A stretch of 49,172 bases of DNA from Paracoccaceae bacterium (GTDB lineage Bacteria; Pseudomonadota; Alphaproteobacteria; Rhodobacterales; Rhodobacteraceae): contig JAAEZB010000017.1 of the NCBI GenBank assembly GCA_018223085.1, positions 1 to 49,172 on the forward strand. Reading direction: 5' to 3'. The notes under the pieces are model-generated. The model was not told the DNA's origin and did not search any database. It saw nothing but the letters and a program-made list of their open reading frames with translations. Positions 28,389 to 38,190 of this stretch are shown piece by piece. The translations under genes were made by a program, and so were the position numbers. The first letter of the stretch is position 1, and the number at the start of each line of letters is the position of its first letter.

Positions 28389-29260
28389 GAAAGAACCCTT
28401 CCTGCAATCGGTTTCAAACGTTCGACCACCTGCGGATCGCGGGCTTCCGGGGCGGTCAGGATAGCAAATTCAAGCGCCCGGTCACAGCCACAGGGGCAGG
28501 GCGCCCGCTCCCCACCCAAAAGCCCCGGCAGGCGGCGCACAAGATCGCGCCCCTTTTCCGCATTGCCGGTGAGCGTCTTGATGATCTCGGTCACATCGAC
28601 CTCGCCGTGATCGGGATGCCAACTATCGTAATCCGTCACCATGGCAACCGAGGTATAGCAAAGCTCCGCCTCGCGGGCGAGCTTGGCCTCGGGCATATTG
28701 GTCATCCCAATCACGTCACAGCCCCAGCTCTCGCGATACATCTTCGATTCCGCCAGCGACGAAAACTGCGGCCCCTCCATGACAAGATAGGTGCCACCCT
28801 TATGAACCTTGATCCCCGCGTCTTTGGCTGCCGAGTAACAAGCCTCGCCAAGCCGCTCACAGGTCGGATGCGCCACGCTCACATGTGCGACGAGACCGGG
28901 TTCGAAAAAGCTTTTCTCGCGAGCAAAGGTGCGGTCGATATACTGATCGACCACGACAAAATCGCCCGGTGCCATTTCTTCACGGAACGACCCGACCGCC
29001 GAGACCGAGATCACATCCGTAACCCCCATCTGTTTCAGCGCCGCGATATTGGCGCGATAGGGCACAGAGGTCGGCGTATGCACATGTCCGCGCCCATGCC
29101 GGGGCAGAAAGGCCATCTTTACCCCATTGAGCACCCCGGTCAGGATCGCATCCGATGGCGGTCCCCAGGCGGTTTCGACCTGCTGCCACTTGGCATTTTC
29201 CAAACCATCAATGTCATAAATGCCCGAGCCGCCAATGACGGCGATCATGGTCTCGCTCAT
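28385..29260 (-). CDS. mtnP: S-methyl-5'-thioadenosine phosphorylase
   Basis: IAVIGGSGIYDIDGLENAKW...TGVLNGVKMAFLPRHGRGHVHTPTSVPYRANIAALKQMGVTDVISVSAVGS. Confidence 0.95.
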   Translation of the reverse strand: MSETMIAVIGGSGIYDIDGLENAKWQQVETAWGPPSDAILTGVLNGVKMAFLPRHGRGHVHTPTSVPYRANIAALKQMGVTDVISVSAVGSFREEMAPGDFVVVDQYIDRTFAREKSFFEPGLVAHVSVAHPTCERLGEACYSAAKDAGIKVHKGGTYLVMEGPQFSSLAESKMYRESWGCDVIGMTNMPEAKLAREAELCYTSVAMVTDYDSWHPDHGEVDVTEIIKTLTGNAEKGRDLVRRLPGLLGGERAPCPCGCDRALEFAILTAPEARDPQVVERLKPIAGRVLS

Positions 29261-29490
29261 GAGATACTCCTGTAGGTTGTTGCGCCCATTCTTGGCGCGG
29301 GCCGCTGCCCTTGGCAACGCCCCCTTGCATAAAAGCCGATCCTCCGGGCGCGATGGTGCATAAATTCTTAACCAGACGCCCGCTGCGTCGCCATATCGCC
29401 CCTGTTGATCGGTCACGCGCCTTGCACCGAAGGGCGAGTTCCGGTAGGGCCAAAGCCGCGAACCCATCCCGAAAATGACAGGTCCCCCAT

Positions 29491-31119
29491 ATGAGACGCG
29501 CCGCGCTGGCCCTTCTGGCCAAGAACATTTCCCCGCCCAACCTCTCCCTGATGCAGGACGAAGGCTTTACCGCCGGCCGCATCAAGACCGAGGTTCTGTC
29601 GGGCCTGACCGTGGCGCTGGCGCTTGTGCCCGAGGCGGTGGCCTTCGCCTTCGTCGCCGGGGTGCACCCGCTTGTGGGTCTCTACGCGGCCTTCCTTGTC
29701 GGGCTCGTGACCGCGCTCATCGGTGGACGTCCGGGCATGATCTCCGGTGCAACCGGCGCGCTGGCCGTTGTCATGGTGGCTCTGGTTGCGCAACATGGCG
29801 TGGAATATCTCTTTGCGACCGTGGTCCTCATGGGCATCCTTCAGGTCATCGCCGGAGCCATGCATTGGGGTAAGTTCATCCGCCTCGTGCCGCATCCCGT
29901 GATGCTTGGCTTTGTGAACGGCCTCGCCATCGTGATTTTCCTTGCCCAGATGACTCAGTTTAAAGTGCCGGGCAGCATGGTCAGCGATGGCCATGGTATG
30001 TCGGGCGGTGAATGGCTCTCGGGGATGCAGCTTTATACCATGCTTGGCCTTGTCGTGCTCACTATGGCGATCATCTGGCTTCTTCCCAAACTGACAAAAA
30101 TCATCCCCGCGCCGCTGGCCGGGATCGGCGTCACGGCGCTGGTGGTGATCGGCTTTGGCATCGACGTGCCAACTGTGGGCGACATGGCTTCGATCAAGGG
30201 CGGCCTGCCGTCCTTCCACATCCCCGCAGTGCCCTTCAACTTTGAAACCTTCGAAATCATCCTGCCCTACGCGGTGATCCTCGCCGCCATCGGCCTGATC
30301 GAAAGCCTGCTGACCCTCAACCTCGTGGGCGAAATGACCGGCAAGCGTGGCGGCGCAAGCCAGGAATGTATTGCCCAAGGCTCGGCCAATATCCTGACCG
30401 GGTTCTTCGGCGGCATGGGCGGCTGCGCCATGATCGGCCAGTCGATGATTAACGTGAAATCCGGCGGTCGCACCCGGATCGCCGGCATCGCGGCCGCGCT
30501 GTTCCTCCTGCTCTTCATCGTCGCGGCAAGCCCGCTGATTGAGAGCATTCCGCTCGCCGCGCTTGTCGGGGTGATGTTCATGGTGGTGATCGGCACCTTC
30601 GCCTGGAACTCTTTCAAGATCATGTCCAAGGTGCCGCTGACGGATGCCTTCGTCATCGTCCTTGTGACCGTTGTCACTGTGATGGAAGACCTTGCCGTCG
30701 CCGTGGTTGTCGGGGTGATCGTTTCGGCATTGGCCTACGCCTGGCAGAACGCCCGCCGCATCCATGCCAAAAGCTATACCACTCCCGAAGGTGCCAAGGT
30801 CTATCAGGTGCAAGGGCCGCTGTTCTTTGGCTCTTCCGAAGGTTTCCTTGAGCTTTTCGATATTGAGGGCGACCCGAGCACGGTTGTCGTCGATTTCGCC
30901 GATAGCCGCGTCGCCGACCAATCCGCGCTGCAAGCCATTGAGGCCCTTTCCGCACGATACGAAGAGGCCGGCAAGACTGTGCAACTGCGCCACCTGAGCC
31001 GCGATTGCCATGAACTTCTGACCAAGGCGGGTCATCTTATGGTCGATAGCGACGATGACCCCGAATACGAGATCGCAGTGGATTACTCGGTCAAAACCGG
31101 CATCCTCGGCGGTCACTGA
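29491..31119 (+). CDS. SulP family inorganic anion transporter (with STAS domain)
   Basis: Multiple TM helices; LSGLTVALALVPEAVAFAFVAGVHPLVGLYAAF...GGMGGCAMIGQSMINVKSGGRTRIAGI; C-terminal STAS (VVDFADSRVADQSALQAIEAL). Confidence 0.94.
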   Translation: MRRAALALLAKNISPPNLSLMQDEGFTAGRIKTEVLSGLTVALALVPEAVAFAFVAGVHPLVGLYAAFLVGLVTALIGGRPGMISGATGALAVVMVALVAQHGVEYLFATVVLMGILQVIAGAMHWGKFIRLVPHPVMLGFVNGLAIVIFLAQMTQFKVPGSMVSDGHGMSGGEWLSGMQLYTMLGLVVLTMAIIWLLPKLTKIIPAPLAGIGVTALVVIGFGIDVPTVGDMASIKGGLPSFHIPAVPFNFETFEIILPYAVILAAIGLIESLLTLNLVGEMTGKRGGASQECIAQGSANILTGFFGGMGGCAMIGQSMINVKSGGRTRIAGIAAALFLLLFIVAASPLIESIPLAALVGVMFMVVIGTFAWNSFKIMSKVPLTDAFVIVLVTVVTVMEDLAVAVVVGVIVSALAYAWQNARRIHAKSYTTPEGAKVYQVQGPLFFGSSEGFLELFDIEGDPSTVVVDFADSRVADQSALQAIEALSARYEEAGKTVQLRHLSRDCHELLTKAGHLMVDSDDDPEYEIAVDYSVKTGILGGH

Positions 31120-31122
31120 ATT

Positions 31123-31147
31123 GTGCGCCCCGCACGGCGGGGCGCGC
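31123..31147 (+). terminator. Strong GC-rich hairpin after the SulP gene
   Basis: GCGCCCCGC-ACG-GCGGGGCGC 9-bp perfect stem right after the stop codon; no long U-tract. Confidence 0.6.
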
Positions 31148-31193
31148 ATTATATCTCGTCAGCAGCCCCAAAGGGGCCGCTGTCTGCGGGATC

Positions 31194-31229
31194 GCCTCCG
31201 GCGGGGATATTTTTAGCAAGAGGAAGAGG
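31194..31229. repeat. Roseobacter/Rhodobacter-type intergenic terminator-like motif CGCCTCCGGCGGGGATATTTTTAGCAAGAGGAAGAGG
   Basis: Recognised by eye as the (GCCTCCGGCGGGAGTATTTTT...GAAGAGG)-like sequence frequent in Rhodobacteraceae intergenic regions; hairpin CCTCCGGCGGGG plus T-tract. Confidence 0.55.
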
Positions 31230-31230
31230 C

Positions 31231-31836
31231 TTAGTCGTCGGGACGCGCTAGCGTGAACATGTTGTCGACGACCGAATAATCCCGATACCCAAGCCTTGCC
31301 AGCGGGCGGAAGGTCGAGATGTCGAAAATCCCGTCTTTCAGGCAATCATCGCGTAGGTGAATACCCACGACCTCGCCATGGACCACATGGTTGAACTCGC
31401 CCTTGATCTTGACGATCTCCGTCACCCGGCACTCAAGGCTCGCGGGCGCGCCGACAAGGCGGGGACAGTCGATGGTCTCGCACGCAGCGGCCTCAAGCCC
31501 GGCGCGTTCAAACTCGTCCACCTCTTTGGCAAAGCCCGTGGTTGAGACATTCATCGCATCGCGCATCGCCTCTTCGACCACATTGATACAGAACACACCC
31601 GTGGCCCGGATATTGGCCAGCGTGTCCTTGGTGCCGTCCTGATCCGGCTTGGCACCGGTGGTGGCGAACATGACTTGCGGTGGCACATAGGCCGTGCCGT
31701 TGAAGAAGGAATAGGGTGCGAGGTTGCGCACTCCATCGCCATCCTGCGTCGAAATCCATGCGATCGGGCGGGGCGTGATGAGGGCATTGAACGGGTTATG
31801 CGGCAGGCCGTGGCCGTCTTCGGGTTTGTAGAACAT
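31231..31836 (-). CDS. Flavin reductase family protein (FMN-binding split barrel)
   Basis: NPFNALITPRPIAWISTQDGDGVRNLAPYSFFNGTAYVPPQVMFATTG...DTLANIRATGVFCINVV...GEVVGIHL. Confidence 0.9.
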   Translation of the reverse strand: MFYKPEDGHGLPHNPFNALITPRPIAWISTQDGDGVRNLAPYSFFNGTAYVPPQVMFATTGAKPDQDGTKDTLANIRATGVFCINVVEEAMRDAMNVSTTGFAKEVDEFERAGLEAAACETIDCPRLVGAPASLECRVTEIVKIKGEFNHVVHGEVVGIHLRDDCLKDGIFDISTFRPLARLGYRDYSVVDNMFTLARPDD

Positions 31837-31917
31837 TTCTCGCGCTTTCCTATAGGTTTGCCCAAGACCTAACCGCGTGCTAGGCGAAGAACCACGAAAA
31901 AATGCGGAGCAGGGCGG

Positions 31918-32418
31918 GTGTTGCGTCTGACAACAGAAAGCACGGAGGATTGGTGGGAGGTCGAGGGCCTCTACGATCTTTGTTTTGCACCCGGGCGTGA
32001 GGCGCTGTCGTCCTATCGTCTCCGTGATGGGGTGCCCCCGGTCCCCGAGCTTTGCCTTGTTGCACGTGATGACGACAATATTGTCGGCGGTGCAATCCGT
32101 TTCTGGCCGGTGCGCATTGGTGCCTATGACGCGCTCCTCCTTGGCCCCGTTGCCGTGCACCCGACCCGACAGGGCGAAGGGGTTGGCGGGTTTCTGATCC
32201 GCGAAAGCCTTGCCAAGGCCGCCGATCTTGGTTGGGCGCGAGTCATGCTTGTGGGCGATGAACCTTATTATAGCCGCTTCGGCTTTGCCCGCCTTGAGGG
32301 GGTCGAGATGCCGCCCCCGACCAACCCCGACCGTGTCCTCGGTCAGGCGCTTGTGACAGGGGGCTGGGACGGGGTGCGGGGCAAGGTGCGCTCTGTGCGC
32401 GATACCGAAGGTGCTTGA
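31918..32418 (+). CDS. GNAT family N-acetyltransferase (YhbS-like)
   Basis: ALLLGPVAVHPTRQGEGVGGFLIRESLAKAADLGWARVMLVGDEPYYSRFGF; GTG start. Confidence 0.88.
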   Translation: MLRLTTESTEDWWEVEGLYDLCFAPGREALSSYRLRDGVPPVPELCLVARDDDNIVGGAIRFWPVRIGAYDALLLGPVAVHPTRQGEGVGGFLIRESLAKAADLGWARVMLVGDEPYYSRFGFARLEGVEMPPPTNPDRVLGQALVTGGWDGVRGKVRSVRDTEGA

Positions 32419-32450
32419 CGGATGGCCTTGCCGTCCCAATCTCTAAGGGC

Positions 32451-33230
32451 ATGACAGAGCTTTACCCCAATCTCTCCGCGCCACATCCGGTGCTTGATCC
32501 CGAGGCCGAACTGGACCGGCTTGTCGCGCGCCATGCACAGGCGGGCTCCTTTGGTCTCGATCTTCTCAATGCGCTGGGCCTTCAGGCCGAAACAGTGCTC
32601 CAGCGCCTCCCGTCGAGCCTGCGTGACAGGCTCGATAGCGCCACGGAACGCGCCCTGCGCGAAGCGATGCGCGCGGCCCACGCCTCGCGCCGCGCGACCC
32701 ATTGGGAGCCGGACTGGTTTAATAAGGTGCTGGCGGGGGCTTTGGGCGCTGTTGGTGGCATAGGTGGCGCCCCCACGGCGCTGGCTGAGGTGCCGGTGAC
32801 GGTTGTTGTCCTGCTACGGGAAATCCAAAGCGAGGCGGCGCGCCTCGGCTTTGATCCGGCCTCGGAGAATGTGCACTTCGACTGTGTGCAGGTCTTTGGC
32901 GTCGCAGGGCCCCTGGCCCAGGATGACGGGGCGGACCTGTCGTTTCTCGGCGCGCGTATGGCTCTGAGTAGCGGCTCCATGCAGGCCCTGATCGCTCGCG
33001 TTGCGCCGCGTCTGGCAACTGTGCTGGGCCAGAAGCTCGCAACACAGGCTGTGCCGCTTCTTGGGGCCGCAACCGGCGCCGCAATCAATAGCGCCTATCT
33101 GGGCTATTACCGTGACATGGCGCATGTGCATTTCGGATTACGCAAGCTGGCCATCGAGGCGGATTTCCCCCATGACCAGCTTGTCGAGGATTTTCGCCAG
33201 CGGATCCTGCCCGCCGGCGAAAAAGGCTGA
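32451..33230 (+). CDS. EcsC family protein
   Basis: WFNKVLAGALGAVGGIGGAPTALAEVPVTVVVLLREIQSEAARLGFDP...ALIARVAPRLATVLGQKLATQAVPLLGAATGAAINSAYLGYYRDMAHVHFGLRKL. Confidence 0.85.
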   Translation: MTELYPNLSAPHPVLDPEAELDRLVARHAQAGSFGLDLLNALGLQAETVLQRLPSSLRDRLDSATERALREAMRAAHASRRATHWEPDWFNKVLAGALGAVGGIGGAPTALAEVPVTVVVLLREIQSEAARLGFDPASENVHFDCVQVFGVAGPLAQDDGADLSFLGARMALSSGSMQALIARVAPRLATVLGQKLATQAVPLLGAATGAAINSAYLGYYRDMAHVHFGLRKLAIEADFPHDQLVEDFRQRILPAGEKG

Positions 33231-33237
33231 GGCGCGC

Positions 33238-33492
33238 TTAGCGGCGCAGGGTCTCATAGGTCTCGGTGCCGTCGAACTGCGACACAGTGATCGTGGCTGT
33301 GCCGATCTGGCTGCGGTCTTCGCCGGTCAGGTAGCCGTTGACGGCAATCGAGGCAATGTTGCCCGACTGGCCTTCGGTCACCACGCCATAGGCGCTGTCA
33401 CGGGCGGTGGTGTCGGCGTCGGTGTGGATCATGGCGCTTGCTTGGGTGGCCAGAACGGTCAGGGCGGCGAGGGCGGTCAGAGTGCGTTTCAT
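33238..33492 (-). CDS. Small secreted protein of unknown function (84 aa)
   Basis: Signal peptide MKRTLTALAALTVLATQASA; SD AAAGGAAAGACCTATG; mature part rich in T/S/G. Confidence 0.7.
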   Translation of the reverse strand: MKRTLTALAALTVLATQASAMIHTDADTTARDSAYGVVTEGQSGNIASIAVNGYLTGEDRSQIGTATITVSQFDGTETYETLRR

Positions 33493-33859
33493 AGGTCTTT
33501 CCTTTCATTGGGTTGGTTGGGATCGTGTTCGATCTGACCTCAATCTGCGCCTTGTTGGCCCCGGTTTCAAAACACGCTGGCTCACCGATCTGTGCACCTT
33601 TGAGAGCCATGTTGTGGATGTGAGAGGGCGACTGAAACACTTCAAAAATACACTTTAAAAAGAGTGGGTTAGATGGGTCAGTTTCCGTCAAGACCTCGCG
33701 CTTCACAGGTCTCTCACAGGCGCTTGTGCTCAATGTGATGGGATATGTGAACTCGACCGGGCTTATCTCGCGCAAAAGCACAGGCATGCCCCCGGATCGG
33801 ACGCCTGCTACAGGCGTTCCGTGATCTATGTTACAGGAATTCGGGACGATTTTGGCGCT

Positions 33860-36112
33860 TTAGATGATGATGCCCTGCGTCGCGAGGTAGTCCTTGACCG
33901 GCTTGCGCACCGATTGCTCGCCATTCTCGCGGGCGTCTAGGATCACTTGACGTACCTCACCGAGCTTGATCCGATGCAGGATGTTCTTGACCGGCCCGAT
34001 CGACGCCGGCCGCATCGAGAGCGACCGAAGCCCCACCGCCGCCAGACAGATCGCCTCAAGCGGACGTCCCGCATCCTCGCCGCAAAAACTGAGCGGCGTG
34101 GCGTTGTGATTACAACGCGCCACAATCCCTTCAAGGAAGGTCAGGAAGCTCACGTTGAGCGTATCATAGCGCTTGCGCACCCGCTCATTCTCGCGGTCGG
34201 CGGCAAAGAAGAACTGCTTGAGGTCATTGCCGCCAATCGACAGGAACCCAACCTCGTCAAAGAATTTCTGCGGCGCAAAGCCAAGGCTCGGCGTCTCAAG
34301 CATCGCCCCCAGTTCGAGCTTTTCAGGCAGGGGATGGCCAAGCTTGCGCTCGCGCTCCTTGGCCTTCTCCATCTCCCAGACGGCGCGGGTATATTCCTCA
34401 TACTGCGCCACGAACGGGAACATGACCGACAAGGGCCGCCCATTCGCCGCCCGCAATAGCGCCTGAAGCTGCATCCGCATCACGCCGGGCTTATCAAGTC
34501 CGACCCTGATCGCCCGCCAACCAAGCGCCGGATTCGGCTCGTCTTCGGGCTTCATATAGGGCAGGACCTTATCCGACCCGATATCAAGCGTGCGGAACAC
34601 CACGGGCTTGCCCTTGGCCGCATCCATCACCCGCGTATAAAGTGCCGACAATTCCGACCGTTTTGGCATCTGGCTGCGCACAAGGAATTGAAGCTCGGTG
34701 CGGAAAAGACCAACCCCTTCCGCGCCCGAACTTTCAAGGCTCGGCAAATCTGCCATCAACCCGGCATTCATCGTGAGCGAGATCGTGACCCCGTCCAGCG
34801 TCGTGGCTGGCTTGTCGCGGATCGAGGCATAGCGCTCCTGCGCCTGCGCCTGCATGGCGATCTTATCGCGGAATGCGGCGACCACCGTTTCGTCGGGACG
34901 CAAATGCACGACCCCCTGATCGCCATCAACCATGACGTGATCGCCGTTGAGCGCCTCAGTGGTGATGCGGTCGGCATGAATGATGAGCGGGATTGCCAGT
35001 GCGCGCGCCACAATGGCCGCGTGCGATCCGACAGATCCTTCCTCAAGGATGATCCCGCGCAGCGACCGGCCATATTCAAGCAATTCCCCGGGGCCGATAT
35101 TGCGCGCAACAAGGATCGGATCGGGCGGCAATTCGGCCCCGGTTTGCGCGCCTTGCCCAGTCAGAATCCGCAAAAGACGGTTCGATACGTCATCTAGGTC
35201 ATGCAACCGCTCGCGCAGATAGGCATCGGTGACCTGCTCCATACGTGCCCGTGCGGTGCTCTGTTCCTTCTCCACCGCCGCTTCTGCCGAAAGGCCGCGG
35301 TCGATGTCGCGCTCCATACGCTTCATCCAGCCCTTTGAATTGGCGAACATCCGATAGGCTTCGAGAACCTGAAGCTGTTCCTTGTCGCCGCCTGCCGCGC
35401 CCTCAAGCATCTTGTCGACGCCGACGCGCAGTGCATCAACCGCCTCCTCAAGGCGTTTCAATTCGACCTCCGGGTCGTCGGCAATCGGGTTGGTCACGAC
35501 AACGCGCGGCTCATGTAGCCAGACATGCCCCTCCGCCGTGCCCTCCTGCGCGCTGCCCGCCTTGATAAGAACCGACTGACGATGGCGCGCCTGCATGGCA
35601 TCATGTTCGCCAAGAAAGGCGCCAAGTTCGGTCATTTCCGCCAGAACCATGGCGACAACCTCAAGCGCATAGGTCTCATCGGCCGAGAAATTGCGCGCAT
35701 CCTTGGACTGCACCACAAGCACACCAAGGTTTTCGCCAAGCCGCTGGATTGGCACGCCACAGAACGAGGAATAAATCTCTTCCCCCGTCTCCGGCATATA
35801 GCGGAACCCTTTTTCCTTGGGGGCGTCGGGGGTGTTGACGATATGCGATGATTTGGCCACGCGCCCGACAAGCCCCTCACCAACCCGTAGCCGGGTCTGG
35901 TGTACAGATTCTGCCTTGAGGCCCTCGGTGGCACATAGCTCAAGGGTTTCGGGATCGCGGAAAAGATAGATCGAACATACCTCCGTCCGCATGGACGAGG
36001 CGATCAAATGCGTGATCTTGTCGAGCCGCTCCTGGCCGGCGCTGTCCTCCGCCAACGCTTCGCGCAGGCGGCCAAGGAGCTTTCGGCTCTCGCTTTCGGT
36101 GCTATCAGACAT
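33860..36112 (-). CDS. ptsP: Phosphoenolpyruvate--protein phosphotransferase, GAF-containing (EI-Ntr)
   Basis: N-terminal GAF domain (IASSMRTEVCSIYLFRDPETLELCATEGL); phospho-His region GSVGSHAAIVARALAIP; GVGLFRTELQFL; FLSIGGNDLKQFFFAADREN. Confidence 0.95.
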   Translation of the reverse strand: MSDSTESESRKLLGRLREALAEDSAGQERLDKITHLIASSMRTEVCSIYLFRDPETLELCATEGLKAESVHQTRLRVGEGLVGRVAKSSHIVNTPDAPKEKGFRYMPETGEEIYSSFCGVPIQRLGENLGVLVVQSKDARNFSADETYALEVVAMVLAEMTELGAFLGEHDAMQARHRQSVLIKAGSAQEGTAEGHVWLHEPRVVVTNPIADDPEVELKRLEEAVDALRVGVDKMLEGAAGGDKEQLQVLEAYRMFANSKGWMKRMERDIDRGLSAEAAVEKEQSTARARMEQVTDAYLRERLHDLDDVSNRLLRILTGQGAQTGAELPPDPILVARNIGPGELLEYGRSLRGIILEEGSVGSHAAIVARALAIPLIIHADRITTEALNGDHVMVDGDQGVVHLRPDETVVAAFRDKIAMQAQAQERYASIRDKPATTLDGVTISLTMNAGLMADLPSLESSGAEGVGLFRTELQFLVRSQMPKRSELSALYTRVMDAAKGKPVVFRTLDIGSDKVLPYMKPEDEPNPALGWRAIRVGLDKPGVMRMQLQALLRAANGRPLSVMFPFVAQYEEYTRAVWEMEKAKERERKLGHPLPEKLELGAMLETPSLGFAPQKFFDEVGFLSIGGNDLKQFFFAADRENERVRKRYDTLNVSFLTFLEGIVARCNHNATPLSFCGEDAGRPLEAICLAAVGLRSLSMRPASIGPVKNILHRIKLGEVRQVILDARENGEQSVRKPVKDYLATQGIII

Positions 36113-36170
36113 GTGCGCCCATCAGTTGTAAATCGAACGGACGGGGGCGCATGGTAAAACCGTGCTGCCC

Positions 36171-37409
36171 TCAGGCCGCCTTCTCAAGTTCGAAAGCATC
36201 ATGCAGGGCTTGCACCGCAAGTTCCATGTATTTTCGATCAATGAGCACGGAAATCTTGATTTCCGACGTGGTGATGACCTTGATGTTGATGCCTTCATCG
36301 CTAAGCACCTTGAACATCTTGGCTGCAACCCCCGATTGTGAGCGCATGCCGATTCCCACCACCGAGACTTTGGCCACGTCAAGCTCGGTATCCAGCTCGG
36401 CAAAGTTCAGCCCGCCCGAGGTCTTCAACTCGCCAAGCGCCTTTTCGGCGCGGCTGACCTGATCGGTCGGCAGCGAGAAGGTCATATCCGTGCGTCCCTC
36501 TTCCGAGATATTCTGCACGATCATATCCACATTGACGCCCGCCTCGGAGAGGCAACCGAAAATGATCGAAGCAATACCCGGACGGTCGGCGACCGAAATG
36601 AGGGTCATCTTGGCTTCGTCGCGGCTAAAGGCGACACCGGCAACAACATTGGATTCCATGATTTCCTCCTCATCGCAAACGAGCGTACCTGCCTCGTCGG
36701 ATTGTTCCTCAAAAGAGCTGAGCACCCGCAGGCGCACCTTATAGCGCATAGCCAGTTCAACCGAGCGCGTCTGCAACACCTTGGCCCCAAGAGAGGCCAG
36801 TTCGAGCATCTCTTCAAAGGCGATTTTATCAAGCTTGCGCGCCTTGTCCGACACGCGCGGATCGGTGGTATAGACCCCGTCCACATCGGTATAGATATCG
36901 CAACGCTCGGCGCCGAACGCTGCGGCAAAGGCCACGGCGGTGGTGTCCGATCCGCCCCGGCCAAGCGTGGTAATGCGGCCTTCGGGGCTCACGCCTTGGA
37001 AGCCTGCAACCACGGCCACGCGCATGCCTTCGTTGAATTTCGCGGTGATGTTCTCCGGCGGAATCTCTTCGATCCGGGCGGCACTATGGGCGCTGGTGGT
37101 CTTGACCGGCACCTGCCAGCCCTGCCAGCTCCGCGCCGGCACGTCCATTTCCTGAAGCGTAAGCGCCATGAGGCCCGCCGTCACGTTCTCACCCGACGAC
37201 ACAACCGCATCATATTCGCGCGCATCAAAAAGCGGCGAGGTCTCGTTGACCCATCCCACCAATTCGTTGGTTTTGCCCGACATGGCCGAGACGATGACGA
37301 TCACGTCATAGCCTTTCGCCACTTCGACGCCCACACGTTTGGCGGCGCGCCGGATACGGTCGAGGTTCGCGACGGAGGTGCCTCCGAATTTCATCACGAG
37401 AACGGGCAT
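36171..37409 (-). CDS. lysC: Aspartate kinase
   Basis: MPVLVMKFGGTSVANLDRIRRAAKRV...TTLGRGGSDTTAVAFAAAFGAERCDIYTDVDGVYTTDPR; ACT domains. Confidence 0.96.
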   Translation of the reverse strand: MPVLVMKFGGTSVANLDRIRRAAKRVGVEVAKGYDVIVIVSAMSGKTNELVGWVNETSPLFDAREYDAVVSSGENVTAGLMALTLQEMDVPARSWQGWQVPVKTTSAHSAARIEEIPPENITAKFNEGMRVAVVAGFQGVSPEGRITTLGRGGSDTTAVAFAAAFGAERCDIYTDVDGVYTTDPRVSDKARKLDKIAFEEMLELASLGAKVLQTRSVELAMRYKVRLRVLSSFEEQSDEAGTLVCDEEEIMESNVVAGVAFSRDEAKMTLISVADRPGIASIIFGCLSEAGVNVDMIVQNISEEGRTDMTFSLPTDQVSRAEKALGELKTSGGLNFAELDTELDVAKVSVVGIGMRSQSGVAAKMFKVLSDEGINIKVITTSEIKISVLIDRKYMELAVQALHDAFELEKAA

Positions 37410-37531
37410 GGGTCTTCCTTGGCCTTTGATTGACGCGCGGTTTACGCGCAAGCCGCGCCTGAGGCAAGCGGGCAAGCGGGGCAGGGGCGTATGATTGCGC
37501 TAAAAGTCGCGTCAAATAGGCCGTGTCGGGA

Positions 37532-38176
37532 TCAGAAGGCGATCGGCGTGCCATCATAAGACAGGAAACAGCCCGTCTCGGCGAGGCTGAGCGCGTCAAA
37601 CCGTTCGACAAGCCCATCCGCGCTCTCGTCGACACCAATATCCGCCGCCGCGCCGCCCATGTCGGTGGTGACCCATCCGGGATGATAAATGCCCACGGCA
37701 ATGCCGATATGCTCAAGATCGGCTGCAAGGTTGCGCCCAAGGTTGAGCACCGCCGCCTTGGAGGCGCGATAGATATAAGACCCGCCCGGCGCGCGTTCGT
37801 CCGAGGCCATGATGCTTGAGATAATGGCGACCTTCGGCGCTTCGGCCAGCTGCAGGTTCGGCAACAGCTTCTGCACGGTGAGGAACACCCCGGTGACATT
37901 CACCGCCATCGTATCGGCCCACATCTGCGCCGGATAGCCATCGGCGAGGCTTTCGCCCTTGTCGAGGTAAACCCCGGCATTACACACCAGAAGGTCCACC
38001 GGACGACTATCAAGCGCCCCGGTCAGCGCATCGAAGCTCTCCGGGCGCGCCACGTCGAGCGGCGTGAACTCCCCGCCACTGCGCGCCGTTGCGGTGACAG
38101 TATTGCCGCGAGCCCGAAACCGGCTGTCGAGCGCCTGACCGATGCCACGATTGGCGCCCGTGATGACCACATGCAT
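37532..38176 (-). CDS. SDR family oxidoreductase
   Basis: MHVVITGANRGIGQALDSRFRARGNTV...DLLVCNAGVYLDKG...NVTGVFLTVQKLLP...SYIYRASKAAVLNLGRNLAADL. Confidence 0.9.
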   Translation of the reverse strand: MHVVITGANRGIGQALDSRFRARGNTVTATARSGGEFTPLDVARPESFDALTGALDSRPVDLLVCNAGVYLDKGESLADGYPAQMWADTMAVNVTGVFLTVQKLLPNLQLAEAPKVAIISSIMASDERAPGGSYIYRASKAAVLNLGRNLAADLEHIGIAVGIYHPGWVTTDMGGAAADIGVDESADGLVERFDALSLAETGCFLSYDGTPIAF

Positions 38177-38190
38177 AGGGTCTCTCCCTC

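Noticed and set aside
29413-31149. 578-aa minus-strand ORF antisense to the SulP transporter
   Set aside because: His/Asp-rich, low-complexity translation typical of GC-rich antisense shadow ORFs; the plus-strand SulP gene has full domain structure.
33398-33787. 129-aa minus-strand ORF upstream of and overlapping the small secreted protein
   Set aside because: C-terminal half is an out-of-frame read of the signal-peptide gene; no SD or family similarity.
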